From: Furfurilactobacillus milii | Lineage (GTDB): Bacteria > Bacillota > Bacilli > Lactobacillales > Lactobacillaceae | Direction of reading: 5' to 3' | Length of the DNA stretch: 64,000 nucleotides | NCBI RefSeq assembly: GCF_009864005.1 | Contig: NZ_WEZQ01000001.1 | Span: 186,001 to 250,000 of the forward strand | Shown here: positions 25,600 to 35,106 of the stretch, one piece after another | How positions within the stretch are numbered: the first letter of the stretch is position 1 | Layout: each line of letters starts with the position of its first letter | Program-made: the position numbers and the translations under genes | Notes under the pieces: generated by a model | Database searches by the model: none | Told to the model about the DNA's origin: nothing | What the model saw: the letters and a program-made list of their open reading frames with translations, nothing else

Positions 25600-26898
25600 A
25601 TGAGTCAAGAAACAATGCCACTGGTTGCAGACACGGTGACGAAGCATGATGAACCGGCATGGATGATAGACAAACGACGCGCAGCAATGGACCAGATGCC
25701 AACGCTGAAGATGCCACGGGTTCAGCGATTTGATTACAGGTATTGGCAAATGATGCCGTCTACGGAAATACATTGGCAGTCATCGTCAGCCAGTTTGGCT
25801 CAATCCGATTTAGATACAACTACCGCAAAAGCGGATGATCAACAAATTAGTATCGTTCAGGTTGGTCAAACAACCACACAAGTTAAGTTGCCAGCAGAGC
25901 TCGGTCAACAAGGTGTCCTAGTGATGGATTTATTCGACGCCATGCGTGAATATCCTGAGTTGGTCAAACCGCATTTAATGACTAATGTTATTAAAACGAA
26001 TGAAACAAAGTTGACGAGTTACCATATGGCAATGTTAACAAGTGGCATCTTCGTGTATGTACCGCGCGGGGTTGCGGTGAACCAACCAATTGAAGCACAT
26101 ATCATTCAGGACAGCACGAAGACTGACCACCCGCTGATCTCGCACGTTTTAATTGTTGCTGAAGCGGGTAGTGAGTTTGCTTTCACCCAACATTTATCAA
26201 CGGTTGGTGAGGCGGCAAACATAGCAAATTGTTTTGTTGAAATTGATGCTGCCGAAGACAGTCGGGTTCGTTTTTCTTCCCTAGATGCGTTTGGCCCTAA
26301 AACGGTGACTTACTTTGAACGTCGTGGATTGGCTGCCAATCATGCAAATATTGACTGGGCGGTGGGGCTGCTCAACGATGGCAACACCATTGGTAACATT
26401 GATACGAATTTATTAGGCGAAGGCGCAGAAACTGACTCGAAAATGATTGCCATAACAGATGGTACAGCGCGGATGGGCATCAATAATGGTGTCACCAACC
26501 GCGGCAAACATTCGGTTGGTAATATCCTGCAACGCGGGGTTCTTTTAGGACGATCACAGTTGGTTTTTAACGGTATCGGTGACATTATTCACGGTGCTTC
26601 AGGAGCTAAGGCTGAGCAAGAAAACCGGCTTTTGATGATGTCAAACGAAGCGCGCGGGAATGCTAATCCAATTCTGCTCATTGATGAAAATGATGTATTG
26701 GCGGGTCACGCTGCTAGTGTAGGTCAGGTTGATCAACAGCAACTGTATTACTTGATGAGTCGAGGAATCGACAGACAACAAGCACAGCGACTGGTCATTC
26801 GCGGCTTTCTCGGGGTTGTTCTGAGTGCAATTCCAGCCAAGACGGTTCGGCAGGAACTAATTACGACGATTGAAAGGAAGCTGACTGATGAAAACTGA
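25600..26898 (+). CDS. sufD: Fe-S cluster assembly protein SufD
   Basis: This 432-residue beta-helix protein partners SufB and SufC in the cluster scaffold. AGGAGG is seven bases before the ATG at 25600; a GTG two codons earlier is too close to it. The C-terminal SufBD core shows HGASGAKAEQENRLLMMSNEAR and the ending [21 protein letters not shown] shared with SufB. It overlaps sufS by 11 bases, so translation is coupled. Confidence 0.93.
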   Translation: MSQETMPLVADTVTKHDEPAWMIDKRRAAMDQMPTLKMPRVQRFDYRYWQMMPSTEIHWQSSSASLAQSDLDTTTAKADDQQISIVQVGQTTTQVKLPAELGQQGVLVMDLFDAMREYPELVKPHLMTNVIKTNETKLTSYHMAMLTSGIFVYVPRGVAVNQPIEAHIIQDSTKTDHPLISHVLIVAEAGSEFAFTQHLSTVGEAANIANCFVEIDAAEDSRVRFSSLDAFGPKTVTYFERRGLAANHANIDWAVGLLNDGNTIGNIDTNLLGEGAETDSKMIAITDGTARMGINNGVTNRGKHSVGNILQRGVLLGRSQLVFNGIGDIIHGASGAKAEQENRLLMMSNEARGNANPILLIDENDVLAGHAASVGQVDQQQLYYLMSRGIDRQQAQRLVIRGFLGVVLSAIPAKTVRQELITTIERKLTDEN

Positions 26899-28135
26899 TA
26901 TAAGTGATCTACGTGGCGACTTTCCAATTCTTGATCAGCTGGTTAATGATGAACCATTAACGTACTTAGACAATGCGGCAACGGCCCAGAAGCCTAATCA
27001 AGTTGTGGCCGCTTTGACGCACTTTTATCAAACAGACAATGCCAACGTACATCGTGGCGTTCATACGCTGGCAGAACGTGCAACAGCCGCATATGAAGAT
27101 GCTCGTCATAAAGTGACTCACTTTATCAAAGCTGCTGAGCCTGCTGAAGTAATTTTCACGAAAGGTGCCACGGACAGTCTTAATTTGGTCGCTAGTACTT
27201 ATGGCGAAGCCAACATTGAGGCTGGCGATGAAATCGTAATTAGCATTATGGAACATCACAGCAACCTCATTCCGTGGCAACAATTGGCTTTGCGCAAACA
27301 TGCGACGTTAAAGTACATTGAGCTGACGCCAACTGGTGAATTGGACATGGGAGACGCTGAGACCAAGATTACGGATAAAACTAAAATTGTTGCAGTGGCT
27401 CACGCCAGTAATGTAATGGGAACGGTCAATCCCATTGCTGCGCTGACTAAAATGGCACATCAACATGGGGCCATTATGGTTTGTGACGGTGCCCAAGCAG
27501 TGCCACATATGCCTGTTGACGTTCAGGCGCTCAACGTTGATTTTTACGCTTTCTCTGGTCACAAAATGATGGCACCAACCGGAATCGGTGTTTTGTACGG
27601 CAAACGGGATTTGTTGGCCGCAATGCCACCGTATCAGTTTGGCGGTGAGATGATTAATTTTGTTCACAGGTACGAAAGCACCTGGAATGAATTGCCATGG
27701 AAGTTTGAAGCTGGCACTCAAAATATCGCTGGCGCCGTGGGATTAGGTGCTGCCATCGATTATTTGGAAAACTTGGGGATGAGCAATGTGCAGGCACATG
27801 AGCAGCAATTAGTTAATAGTTTGCTGCCACAGCTGACTGCTGATCATCAGATTGAGGTTTACGGTCCACATGATCCTGCGAGACATACTGGTGTTATTGC
27901 GTTCAATATTAAGGGACTACATCCACATGATGTTGCCACAGCACTGGACATGGAAGGCGTTGCCGTCCGCGCTGGTCATCATTGTGCCCAGCCACTGATG
28001 GAAACGCTCGGTTTAGTGGCAACGGTCCGCACCAGCCTGTATATCTACAATACCCAAGATGATGTGGATCGCTTAATTCACGCACTGAATGAAACAAAGG
28101 AGTTCTTTAGTCATGAGCTTATCAAAGCTGAATAG
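26888..28135 (+). CDS. sufS: Cysteine desulfurase SufS
   Basis: The 415-residue PLP enzyme removes sulfur from cysteine and delivers it to SufU. The PLP lysine is in FSGHKMMAPTG (about residue 224), and the catalytic cysteine is in RAGHHCAQPLM near residue 360. The motif THFYQTDNANVHRGVHTLAE is typical of group II desulfurases. It overlaps both neighbours, sufD and sufU. Confidence 0.96.
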   Translation: MKTDISDLRGDFPILDQLVNDEPLTYLDNAATAQKPNQVVAALTHFYQTDNANVHRGVHTLAERATAAYEDARHKVTHFIKAAEPAEVIFTKGATDSLNLVASTYGEANIEAGDEIVISIMEHHSNLIPWQQLALRKHATLKYIELTPTGELDMGDAETKITDKTKIVAVAHASNVMGTVNPIAALTKMAHQHGAIMVCDGAQAVPHMPVDVQALNVDFYAFSGHKMMAPTGIGVLYGKRDLLAAMPPYQFGGEMINFVHRYESTWNELPWKFEAGTQNIAGAVGLGAAIDYLENLGMSNVQAHEQQLVNSLLPQLTADHQIEVYGPHDPARHTGVIAFNIKGLHPHDVATALDMEGVAVRAGHHCAQPLMETLGLVATVRTSLYIYNTQDDVDRLIHALNETKEFFSHELIKAE

Positions 28136-28580
28136 TTTATATCGGGAAGTCATTTTGGACCACGCCGACCATCCACATCACAAACATGCACTGACCGATG
28201 CGACGACAACGATGACTGTGAAAAACCCAACCTGTGGCGATGTTATTAATTTAGATATTGATTTAAATGAAGACGATGTCATTACTAATATTGGCTTTAC
28301 TGGAGAGGGCTGCACGATTAGCCAATCCTCGGCTAGTATGATGAGCGATGCGGTTCTTGGCAAAACTAAGGATGAAGCGCTTAAAATGGCGAAGACGTTT
28401 TCTGATATGGTTATGGGCAAACAGCATGATCAAGCAGATTTAGACGAATTGGATGATGCAGCAATTTTATCAAGTATTGTCAGTTTTCCAGCTCGAATTA
28501 AGTGTGCAACGCTGTCTTGGTGGGCGTTACAGCGGGCACTATTGAGCAGTCAACAAGAAGAAAGTGACGGTGAGGCGTAA
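28113..28580 (+). CDS. sufU: Sulfur transfer protein SufU
   Basis: This 155-residue zinc-dependent sulfur carrier works with SufS in Gram-positives. The start is the ATG at 28113 with AAAGGAG upstream, inside the end of sufS. The three zinc-binding cysteines are in NPTCGD, GEGCTIS and [11 protein letters not shown], and the aspartate follows the first. The stop overlaps the sufB start by one base. Confidence 0.95.
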   Translation: MSLSKLNSLYREVILDHADHPHHKHALTDATTTMTVKNPTCGDVINLDIDLNEDDVITNIGFTGEGCTISQSSASMMSDAVLGKTKDEALKMAKTFSDMVMGKQHDQADLDELDDAAILSSIVSFPARIKCATLSWWALQRALLSSQQEESDGEA

Positions 28581-29986
28581 TGTCAGAAACGACTGCAGTA
28601 CCAGTTAAAGATGAAGACTACGAGTTCGGCTTTCATGATGATATTAAGCCGGCCTACTCCACCGGGCGCGGGTTAACTGAGGCAACAGTCCGCGAAATTT
28701 CGGCGGCTAAACACGAACCACAATGGATGCTCGATTACCGTTTGAAGGCGTACAAAATTTATCAATCATTGCCGATGCCAACATATGGGCCAGATTTGTC
28801 GGGATTGGATTTGGCCAACATGCACTACTACCAAAAAATGACGGATAAAAAGTATCGTGATTGGGATGACGTACCGGCAGATTTGAAGAAAACATTTGAC
28901 CGACTTGGTGTGCCAGAAGCTGAACGAAATTACTTAGCCGGTTCGTCAGCACAGTATGAGTCTGAAGTGGTCTACCACAATATGCGTGATGACTTTGCCA
29001 AACTAGGTATTATCTTTACGGATACGGACACTGCTCTTCGGGAATATCCAGATTTATTCAAAAAGTGGTTTGGTAAACTGGTTTCGCCCTCGGACAATAA
29101 ATTTGCGGCGTTGAATGCCGCAGTTTGGTCCGGTGGTTCTTTCATTTACGTGCCAAAGGGCGTGCAAACGAGTACGCCAATTCAATCCTATTTCCGGTTG
29201 AATTCGGAGAACTCCGGGCAGTTTGAGCGAACCTTAATTATCGTCGAAGAGGGCGCCAAGGTTGATTACGTTGAAGGTTGTACGGCGCCGAACTACTCTT
29301 CGGACAGTTTGCATGCGGCAGTGGTTGAGGTGAATGTCCAAAAGGACGCCTATTGTCGCTACACAACGATTCAGAACTGGTCGGACAACGTTTACAGTCT
29401 TGAGACGAAACGTGCAGCTGCCGCTGAAAATGCCACGATGGAATGGGTTGACGGCAACCTCGGTTCAAAAGTGACAATGAAATATCCGAGTGTGTACCTG
29501 AACGGTGAAGGTGCTCGGGGTACCATGTTGTCCATTGCGGTCGCCAGCAATCACATCTTGCAGGATTCTGGCGCCAGAATGATCCACAATGCGAAAAACA
29601 CTTCTAGTTCAATCGTCTCAAAGTCTATTTCAAAGACAGGTGGCGCGACGAACTATCGAGGAACTGTGCGGTTTGGCAAACATTCAGACGGTTCTCTGGC
29701 GCATGTGGAATGTGACACCATCATCATGGACGATCAGTCAAAATCAGATACAATTCCGTACAACGAGATCAATAATGCCAACGTTTCAATGGAACATGAA
29801 GCAAAGGTTTCTAAAATCTCTGAAGAGCAATTGTACTATCTGATGAGCCGTGGTATTTCCGAAGAAAAAGCTACCGAAATGATTGTCATGGGGTTCGTTG
29901 AACCCTTTACTAAAGAGTTACCGATGGAATATGCCGTGGAATTAAACCGTTTGATCAGCTTCGAAATGGAAGGCTCGATTGGTTAA
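28580..29986 (+). CDS. sufB: Fe-S cluster assembly protein SufB
   Basis: The 468-residue main scaffold subunit of the SufBCD complex contains [21 protein letters not shown] (about residues 231-251) and the C-terminal core with [33 protein letters not shown] and [21 protein letters not shown]. It is translationally coupled to sufU. It ends the core suf operon, and a SufT-like gene follows after 45 bases. Confidence 0.97.
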   Translation: MSETTAVPVKDEDYEFGFHDDIKPAYSTGRGLTEATVREISAAKHEPQWMLDYRLKAYKIYQSLPMPTYGPDLSGLDLANMHYYQKMTDKKYRDWDDVPADLKKTFDRLGVPEAERNYLAGSSAQYESEVVYHNMRDDFAKLGIIFTDTDTALREYPDLFKKWFGKLVSPSDNKFAALNAAVWSGGSFIYVPKGVQTSTPIQSYFRLNSENSGQFERTLIIVEEGAKVDYVEGCTAPNYSSDSLHAAVVEVNVQKDAYCRYTTIQNWSDNVYSLETKRAAAAENATMEWVDGNLGSKVTMKYPSVYLNGEGARGTMLSIAVASNHILQDSGARMIHNAKNTSSSIVSKSISKTGGATNYRGTVRFGKHSDGSLAHVECDTIIMDDQSKSDTIPYNEINNANVSMEHEAKVSKISEEQLYYLMSRGISEEKATEMIVMGFVEPFTKELPMEYAVELNRLISFEMEGSIG

Positions 29987-30031
29987 ATTGCATTGAGTTC
30001 AATTATTGAAACGAAAAGATGAGGACAGCGA

Positions 30032-30358
30032 ATGTTAAGAGAAGCAGCGGCATTATCAAAAACGGAAACAGCGGTTATGACGGCACTCGCTGACGTGATC
30101 GACCCTGAATTAGGAATCGACATGGTGAATTTAGGTCTCATTTACAACGTGACGGTCGTTGACGGTCATTGTGACATAGCCATGACGCTGACCACTATGG
30201 GTTGTCCACTGGGGAACATGTTAGATGATGCCATCACGGAAGCGGCGCTGTCAGTTGACGGTGTTACTGACTGTGATATTCATCTCGTGTGGGAGCCAGC
30301 ATGGAACATGGGGATGATGACTCGTTATGCCAAAGTGGCATTGGGCATTCATGAATAA
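30032..30358 (+). CDS. MIP18/DUF59 family Fe-S assembly protein (SufT/PaaD-like)
   Basis: The 108-residue protein has the family start LADVIDPELGIDMVNLGLIY and the motif TTMGCPLGNML with one conserved cysteine, followed by VWEPAWNMGMMT. In Gram-positives such proteins (SufT) help in maturation of Fe-S proteins. It lies 45 bases after sufB with a GAGGA site and is most likely part of the suf operon. Confidence 0.9.
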   Translation: MLREAAALSKTETAVMTALADVIDPELGIDMVNLGLIYNVTVVDGHCDIAMTLTTMGCPLGNMLDDAITEAALSVDGVTDCDIHLVWEPAWNMGMMTRYAKVALGIHE

Positions 30359-30419
30359 AATGGTGTAACGCCCATCCAAAATGAAGTTCCGTATTAAACG
30401 ATGACAGAAAGGTACCAAA

Positions 30420-31301
30420 ATGGAGACACAAGTGTTTGTTCAGCGGCGCAAAGCCCTTAAAATTTCACAAGTTAAGTTATGCCAGGGAATTTGCACACAG
30501 GCCACTTTAAGTAAGTTTGAAAGTAATCGCCGTGTGCCGGCCTTGTCGATCTTGAGCAAACTGTGTGTTCGTTTGGGTATGACGGTAGACGACTTATATC
30601 AAGGGGAGTCGACCGCCGTTGAGTTACAAACAAAGTTAGATGAAATTGAGCGCGAATTGATGGTTGAAAACTATCAGGGTGTACTCAAACGCCTCGCCAA
30701 AATTGATGACAAACAGATTGATGCGCTGAATAGTAAGATGCAGTTGTGTTATTTGCGCGGTATTGTAAACGCCTTGATTAATCGACAGCCAGATGACATT
30801 CTCTTTGATTTCGCACGGATTCTGAATGATTTGGATGAAAAGCATCAAACAATCTTCACGCAGTTGGCCTTTTTGGGATCGGGGATCATGTATGATCGCC
30901 ATCAGCAGGAAAAGCAGGCATCATTTTACTTTGACAAGGTTTATCAATACATCCGTCTCAATCAACACACAGTGCTGGGGGATGAAAATCAATACTATCT
31001 TCGGGTGTTGACGCTCATTTTCTTTACGGCGGAATTTTATGCCGCTCAGCAAAACTATCGGCGTAGTAATTGGCTGATTGAGGCAGGTTTGAAAATTTGC
31101 TGTGATGAACGGGTGACATATTACTTGTCGCGTATTAAGTTTCTGGCCGCACAAAATGCAATTAACTTGCGGCATGATGCCACGGAAATTCAGCAATTGT
31201 TAGACGAGACCTTGGCCTTTGCCCGAATTAACCGCAATGAGGTTGTTCAGGTGAAGTTGGCCGCCTTAAAATGCCAATTTAAACAACAATGCAGTAATTA
31301 A
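30420..31301 (+). CDS. XRE-family regulator with TPR-like C-terminus (Rgg/PlcR type)
   Basis: This 293-residue regulator has an N-terminal helix-turn-helix (about residues 12-60: SQVKLCQGICTQATLSKFES, then a second helix pair). A long all-helical C-terminal part follows, resembling the TPR-like domains of Rgg, PlcR and related peptide-responsive regulators. AGAAAGG precedes the ATG. It lies 61 bases after the SufT-like gene and before a terminator, so it may be co-transcribed with suf. No signalling-peptide gene is visible beside it, so the ligand is unknown. Confidence 0.78.
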   Translation: METQVFVQRRKALKISQVKLCQGICTQATLSKFESNRRVPALSILSKLCVRLGMTVDDLYQGESTAVELQTKLDEIERELMVENYQGVLKRLAKIDDKQIDALNSKMQLCYLRGIVNALINRQPDDILFDFARILNDLDEKHQTIFTQLAFLGSGIMYDRHQQEKQASFYFDKVYQYIRLNQHTVLGDENQYYLRVLTLIFFTAEFYAAQQNYRRSNWLIEAGLKICCDERVTYYLSRIKFLAAQNAINLRHDATEIQQLLDETLAFARINRNEVVQVKLAALKCQFKQQCSN

Positions 31302-31320
31302 CAGAACAGGCAGCAAATAA

Positions 31321-31368
31321 AAACGGCGATGATAAGCTCTGGTTTGGAGTAGATCATCGCTGTTTTTG
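31321..31368 (+). terminator. Terminator after the XRE regulator
   Basis: AAAACGGCGATGAT (31321-31334) pairs with ATCATCGCTGTTTT (31354-31367) and runs into a T-rich tail. It separates the suf/XRE unit from the nreBC promoter. Confidence 0.8.
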
Positions 31369-31474
31369 TTAGTCATGTATCTATTTAGAGAAACGATACA
31401 TAAAGCGTGTCATCTGTGATTGCTAGAGTTTTTTAAACTGTGTGCAACTCAATGAAAAGTGTAGTTTAATTATC

Positions 31475-31488
31475 AGTAAGCGTTTACA
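31475..31488 (+). promoter_or_regulatory. Candidate cre site upstream of nreBC
   Basis: AGTAAGCGTTTACA fits the cre consensus TGWAANCGNTNWCA at 13 of 14 positions and is itself nearly palindromic. It lies about 220 bases before nreB, which suggests catabolite control of the sensor system. Confidence 0.5.
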
Positions 31489-31556
31489 AATAGTCTGTAT
31501 ATGTTAAGCTATTTTATATCAATGTGACCGTATAAAGATGGTCGTGCTCGGGGATT

Positions 31557-31587
31557 ATAGTTCATTTCTTGTGAAGCAATGAACTAT
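31557..31587. promoter_or_regulatory. Perfect inverted repeat in the nreBC leader
   Basis: ATAGTTCATT (31557-31566) and AATGAACTAT (31578-31587) are perfect 10-base arms around 11 bases. There is no T-run, so an operator or a leader hairpin is more likely than a terminator. The remainder of 31369-31705 holds no gene. Confidence 0.45.
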
Positions 31588-31705
31588 TCTAATCAAAAGG
31601 TTTAGATGTTATCGGAGTTCAGCCCTCTCCTCTTGAGCGATTTTAGTTAGTGTGCGAATCAGCATGGTAACAGTCGTTTAGTGTGTGTTTGAAGGGGGTT
31701 ATTTT

Positions 31706-32758
31706 GTGTTTGATAAAGATCAATTGATTCATAATTACTTTGAACAAGCACCTGAGGCAATTTTGATCTTTCAAGACGACGAATTAGTTGCCAGTAATGC
31801 CTTGGCACAGACTTTGGAAAATAAGTTAAACTTTTCGCCTCAGTACTTGATTGAAATTGTTCAAGCAACGTTAAGTCGTCATCATGATCGCGACCGCTGT
31901 CAACGCTGCCGCGTGATGGATTCAATGACAGACTTTTCAATGCCAGTCTTGTCTCAGTGCACCGACAGCCAACTCACAAATTATGCGATGACTTACACGG
32001 TGCTTGATGCGGCGTCTAACACGTTTGCGTTGACACTTAAAAATTGTGGCGCCATTGATCGTGTGAACATGCTGGCTGACCGGCGCAAGCAGAATTGTGC
32101 GATCAATGACGCTCAGGAACAAGCGCGCAAAACGATTTCTGCAGATCTCCATGACAGCATTGCACAAGGTGTCTATGCTGCTATAATGGGCGTGCGTAAA
32201 CTGAACGAACCTTGCTGCTGTGAATGTGCTAATGTGATGCGCAAACGGACAGGAATCATTGAAGCCCAATTACGTGATACATTGCGTGAAGTAAAGGACA
32301 TGGCAATCAATGTTCGGCCATCGGTATTGGATGCCTTTGGGCTAGTTGAAGCGTTAAAAACATTGGCGGAACGCATTGAAACAGCGACCGGTGTTACGAT
32401 TACCGTAGTCGGCAATGCAACTACCGATAACTTAACCGCAGCGGTTCAAAATACGTTATATCGAATTGCTCAAGAAGCCATTAATAATGTGTTGAAACAC
32501 GCTGAGGCGACCGAAGTTCTCCTTTTATTTGTGGAGCATCAACATTATGTATCACTGCAAATTGTTGATAATGGTGTTGGTTTTGAAGTGGCCGACCACC
32601 AAGCATTCAACGGTCATTCATTAGGTTTACATGATATGGCAGATCGAATTAAAGCGTTAAACGGTGTTTTTGAAATTGACTCAAAACTTGACGTTGGCAC
32701 CACAATTACCGTCAAGTTTCCGATTAAGGTGATGGAAGGAAGTCTTCCAGATGCTTAG
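31706..32758 (+). CDS. nreB: NreB-like sensor histidine kinase with atypical cysteines
   Basis: This soluble 350-residue kinase has an N-terminal PAS-like sensor followed by HisKA_3 and HATPase domains. The GTG at 31706, with AAGGGGG seven bases upstream, is preferred to an in-frame GTG at 31685. The sensor and linker (TYTVLDAASNTFALTLKN) resemble staphylococcal NreB, an oxygen sensor with an Fe-S cluster. The kinase histidine is in ADLHDSIAQGV and the ATP site in DNGVGFE. NreB ligands follow C-x2-C-x11-C-x2-C. Here the sensor has C65-x2-C68-x16-C85 and lacks the last pair, while an extra CCCEC lies in the helical region. No nreA is present. The stop overlaps nreC. Confidence 0.83.
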   Translation: MFDKDQLIHNYFEQAPEAILIFQDDELVASNALAQTLENKLNFSPQYLIEIVQATLSRHHDRDRCQRCRVMDSMTDFSMPVLSQCTDSQLTNYAMTYTVLDAASNTFALTLKNCGAIDRVNMLADRRKQNCAINDAQEQARKTISADLHDSIAQGVYAAIMGVRKLNEPCCCECANVMRKRTGIIEAQLRDTLREVKDMAINVRPSVLDAFGLVEALKTLAERIETATGVTITVVGNATTDNLTAAVQNTLYRIAQEAINNVLKHAEATEVLLLFVEHQHYVSLQIVDNGVGFEVADHQAFNGHSLGLHDMADRIKALNGVFEIDSKLDVGTTITVKFPIKVMEGSLPDA

Positions 32759-33404
32759 TGTATTAGTAGCAGACGATCATGCGGTTGTTCGCTCTGGTCT
32801 GACTTATTTAATCAATAAACAGCCCGGGTTAAGGGTGGTTGACGAGGCCGCGACTGGAACTGAAGCATCTTTGCGCGTAGAAGAAGGTGGCATTGACATT
32901 TTGGTCATGGATCTCAGCATGCCGCCCGGTGAAAATGGCCTGGTGACAACGAAACGTTTGCATGACGCTTTTCCCAAGACTAAAATTCTGATTTTATCGA
33001 TGCACGATGAACGAACTTATATTAATCAGGCCATCAAAAATGGTGCGATGGGATACGTGCTTAAAAGCTCACCCGACACAGAGGTTATTCACGGATTGAC
33101 AGTTATTGCGAGTGGGAAAAAATATCTCGATAGTAATATCAAAATGACGGCATCAGATATCGATAAGATTAACCCGGATGCCACTGATGTAGAACTTGGC
33201 AGCTATCAAGCATTGTCAAAACGTGAACGAGAGGTTCTGCCGCTGATTGCTCTTGGCTATTCGAATAAGGAAATTGCTAATAAACTGTTCATTTCGACAA
33301 AAACTGTCGAGGCACACAAGGCAAATATTATGCGCAAACTGGATATCCATGTTCATGTCGACATAGTACGTTATGCGATTAAGCATCATTTGATTGAATT
33401 CTAA
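32751..33404 (+). CDS. nreC: NreC-like response regulator (NarL/LuxR family)
   Basis: The 217-residue regulator has an N-terminal receiver with acidic residues DDH, the phospho-acceptor Asp in ILVMDLSMPPGENG (about 54) and the switch Lys in VLKSSP. A C-terminal LuxR-type helix-turn-helix follows (LSKREREVLPLIALGYSNKE, then KTVEAHKANIMRKL). It overlaps nreB by eight bases and is its cognate partner. In staphylococci NreC activates nitrate and nitrite reductase genes. None are in this window, so its targets are elsewhere or include nearby iron-sulfur genes. Confidence 0.9.
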   Translation: MLSVLVADDHAVVRSGLTYLINKQPGLRVVDEAATGTEASLRVEEGGIDILVMDLSMPPGENGLVTTKRLHDAFPKTKILILSMHDERTYINQAIKNGAMGYVLKSSPDTEVIHGLTVIASGKKYLDSNIKMTASDIDKINPDATDVELGSYQALSKREREVLPLIALGYSNKEIANKLFISTKTVEAHKANIMRKLDIHVHVDIVRYAIKHHLIEF

Positions 33405-33454
33405 ATGATGGGGTTGACTGATGGAAGTGCACTAGTAATTGAAAAGTTTAAAAA

Positions 33455-33470
33455 TGTTACACGTGAAACC
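33455..33470. promoter_or_regulatory. parS-like site
   Basis: TGTTACACGTGAAACC matches TGTTNCACGTGAAACA at 15 of 16 positions. It lies in the non-coding gap between nreC and a bidirectional terminator, so no coding constraint explains it. Confidence 0.72.
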
Positions 33471-33490
33471 GAAATACCGTTTAGTCATCT

Positions 33491-33541
33491 AAAAAGGCTT
33501 GAAAAATTGACCTAGTTTGGTCGAGTTCTCAAGCCCTTTTT
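33491..33541. terminator. Bidirectional terminator between convergent genes
   Basis: GGCTTGA (33496-33502) and TCAAGCC (33529-33535) are flanked by AAAAA on the left and TTTTT on the right, with an inner GACC/GGTC stem. It serves nreC on the plus strand and the membrane protein gene on the minus strand. Confidence 0.8.
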
Positions 33542-34100
33542 AATCATTGTTATGACTTGCAATTCGTTCTTCACGTCTGCGTTGACGGCGTTGCTCACGT
33601 TCTGCGTGCCGGTTTTCATGTAGTGTTACAGTGTTAGCCATTGCTTCTGGATATTGTCTTTTAGCGCGTTCCCAAACTAATCCGCGTTGAACCAATAATG
33701 TGATGCCAAGATACAACAAGATGGTTGCATTACTACCGTGCCAAGCTCTGCCGGCTAAAGAATGGATGAATAAACCAACTATCCATAAGACAATCGTCAC
33801 CCAGCTGCCTTGTCTCATGACTGTGCCAGTTTTATCAATCCACAGGCGGTATGAAAGTGTTCGTAGATAACCAAAAAAGACAGCACTGATTAATGATCCT
33901 AAGACGAATAGTTCTGCACCTGCTGTAACAATCAAATGATTGTGTGTAATGGCATCAGCAACTGAAGCAGCGCCAAACAAAATCAGGAAAAGATACAACG
34001 TTAGGTTGAGCTGAATTCGATGAGGTGATAATTGACGTTTGAGTACGGCATATAGTACAAAAAGTGCCAAGACGATATTAGTGAAATCGATATTTTGCAT
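33540..34100 (-). CDS. Hypothetical multi-pass membrane protein downstream of the LytTR/DUF3021 pair
   Basis: I do not recognise the family of this 186-residue protein. It shows about five hydrophobic segments, possibly arranged like CcdC/DUF1453-type proteins. The C-terminal tail is highly basic (HAEREQRRQRRREERIASH) and probably cytoplasmic. It reads in the same direction as the DUF3021 gene, 52 bases downstream, so it may be the third gene and a target or component of that regulatory unit. Confidence 0.6.
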   Translation of the reverse strand: MQNIDFTNIVLALFVLYAVLKRQLSPHRIQLNLTLYLFLILFGAASVADAITHNHLIVTAGAELFVLGSLISAVFFGYLRTLSYRLWIDKTGTVMRQGSWVTIVLWIVGLFIHSLAGRAWHGSNATILLYLGITLLVQRGLVWERAKRQYPEAMANTVTLHENRHAEREQRRQRRREERIASHNND

Positions 34101-34152
34101 GTTAGCTCCAATTAATTTTATTCAGGCGGGAGGATTATAGTGATTGCAGATT

Positions 34153-34599
34153 TCAATCATGTAATTTTGCGTTAAAGGCGCGGACTTCGTGACGGGCTGT
34201 AGTCATGGAAGTCAACCAAATGATGAAGTAAACGATGACGAAGATGAGGGAAAAAAACGAAAGCCAGAAGAAGTTTAAAGGGAACCAACCACAAAGAATA
34301 GCCAGCGGGGTGAAACCAACATAAGTAATTAGAAAGTGGACTATTGTTTGTTTAGTAATGCTCCATCGGTCTACTTCAAACGCCAAGCTAGAAATTGCAA
34401 ATACACATCCGATCAAGGCCCAAAGTAATGCGGATACAGCGGTTGCTGAGGTAGATGAGGAAAAATGTGACATGAAGGTTGGCGCGGAAGGCGCGTAGTT
34501 TTTACTCTGATAAATAAATGCAAAGGTTAGGCTGATTAGGAAACCAGTTGTAATACCAATGGTTATTCCTCGAAGAAGATAGCTGAGTAATCTTTTCAT
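34153..34599 (-). CDS. DUF3021 membrane protein, partner of the LytTR regulator
   Basis: This 148-residue protein has four predicted membrane helices and a short charged tail, typical of DUF3021. The start overlaps the stop of the LytTR gene by four bases, so the two are translated together. LytTR genes followed by such membrane genes form LytTR regulatory systems, for example BrsRM and HdrRM in Streptococcus mutans. There the membrane protein holds the regulator inactive until an unknown signal appears. The same role is inferred here. Confidence 0.75.
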   Translation of the reverse strand: MKRLLSYLLRGITIGITTGFLISLTFAFIYQSKNYAPSAPTFMSHFSSSTSATAVSALLWALIGCVFAISSLAFEVDRWSITKQTIVHFLITYVGFTPLAILCGWFPLNFFWLSFFSLIFVIVYFIIWLTSMTTARHEVRAFNAKLHD

Positions 34600-35039
34600 G
34601 AGAGCAGCTCCTTTCTAATTTCACGCGTGTATCTTCGTGAAGTGTACGTTTGTTGACCGTCTCGTAAAATGATTTGGTACATCCCGGTTGGTGTTAGAGC
34701 AAATTCCTTGATCCAGGCTATGCGAATGATTTCACTACTTGAAGTACGAATAAATAAATTATGCGGTAGCGTACCAGCGAGCTCATAAATACGTTGGTGT
34801 AGTTCGTACTCACCATCAGGCGTCTGGCAAATAACACGTTTGCCACTTGTTTGAATGCGATTTATCTCTAAAACGGAGATCATTTTACGTTTGGTGTCGC
34901 GGTAGCCAGTTAGATTTAGCGAATTAGACAATTGTTGGATCTCATCACTTAATTGGACAAGCTGTGGCGTTTTCTCGGCGGCGTGAATGGTGATGAATGG
35001 TTCTAAAATTGTTGAAATGATTTCAAAATTTATTTTCAC
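34596..35039 (-). CDS. LytTR DNA-binding domain transcription regulator
   Basis: The product has 147 residues from a GTG at 35039, which has GGGAG eight bases upstream; a GTG three codons earlier overlaps that ribosome site and is less likely. The N-terminal 50 residues are a short helical region. The C-terminal LytTR domain has ISVLEINRIQTSGKRVICQT, then FIRTSSSEIIRIAWIKEF. There is no receiver domain, as expected of membrane-inhibited LytTR regulators. A pair of 9-base direct repeats with a 12-base gap lies about 70 bases upstream and fits autoregulation. Confidence 0.83.
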   Translation of the reverse strand: MKINFEIISTILEPFITIHAAEKTPQLVQLSDEIQQLSNSLNLTGYRDTKRKMISVLEINRIQTSGKRVICQTPDGEYELHQRIYELAGTLPHNLFIRTSSSEIIRIAWIKEFALTPTGMYQIILRDGQQTYTSRRYTREIRKELLS

Positions 35040-35106
35040 CGTAAGCACTCCCTTCTGTTGAATTAACCATACGCAGAAATTGCGTCACTGTCATGTCTTT
35101 ACTGAC

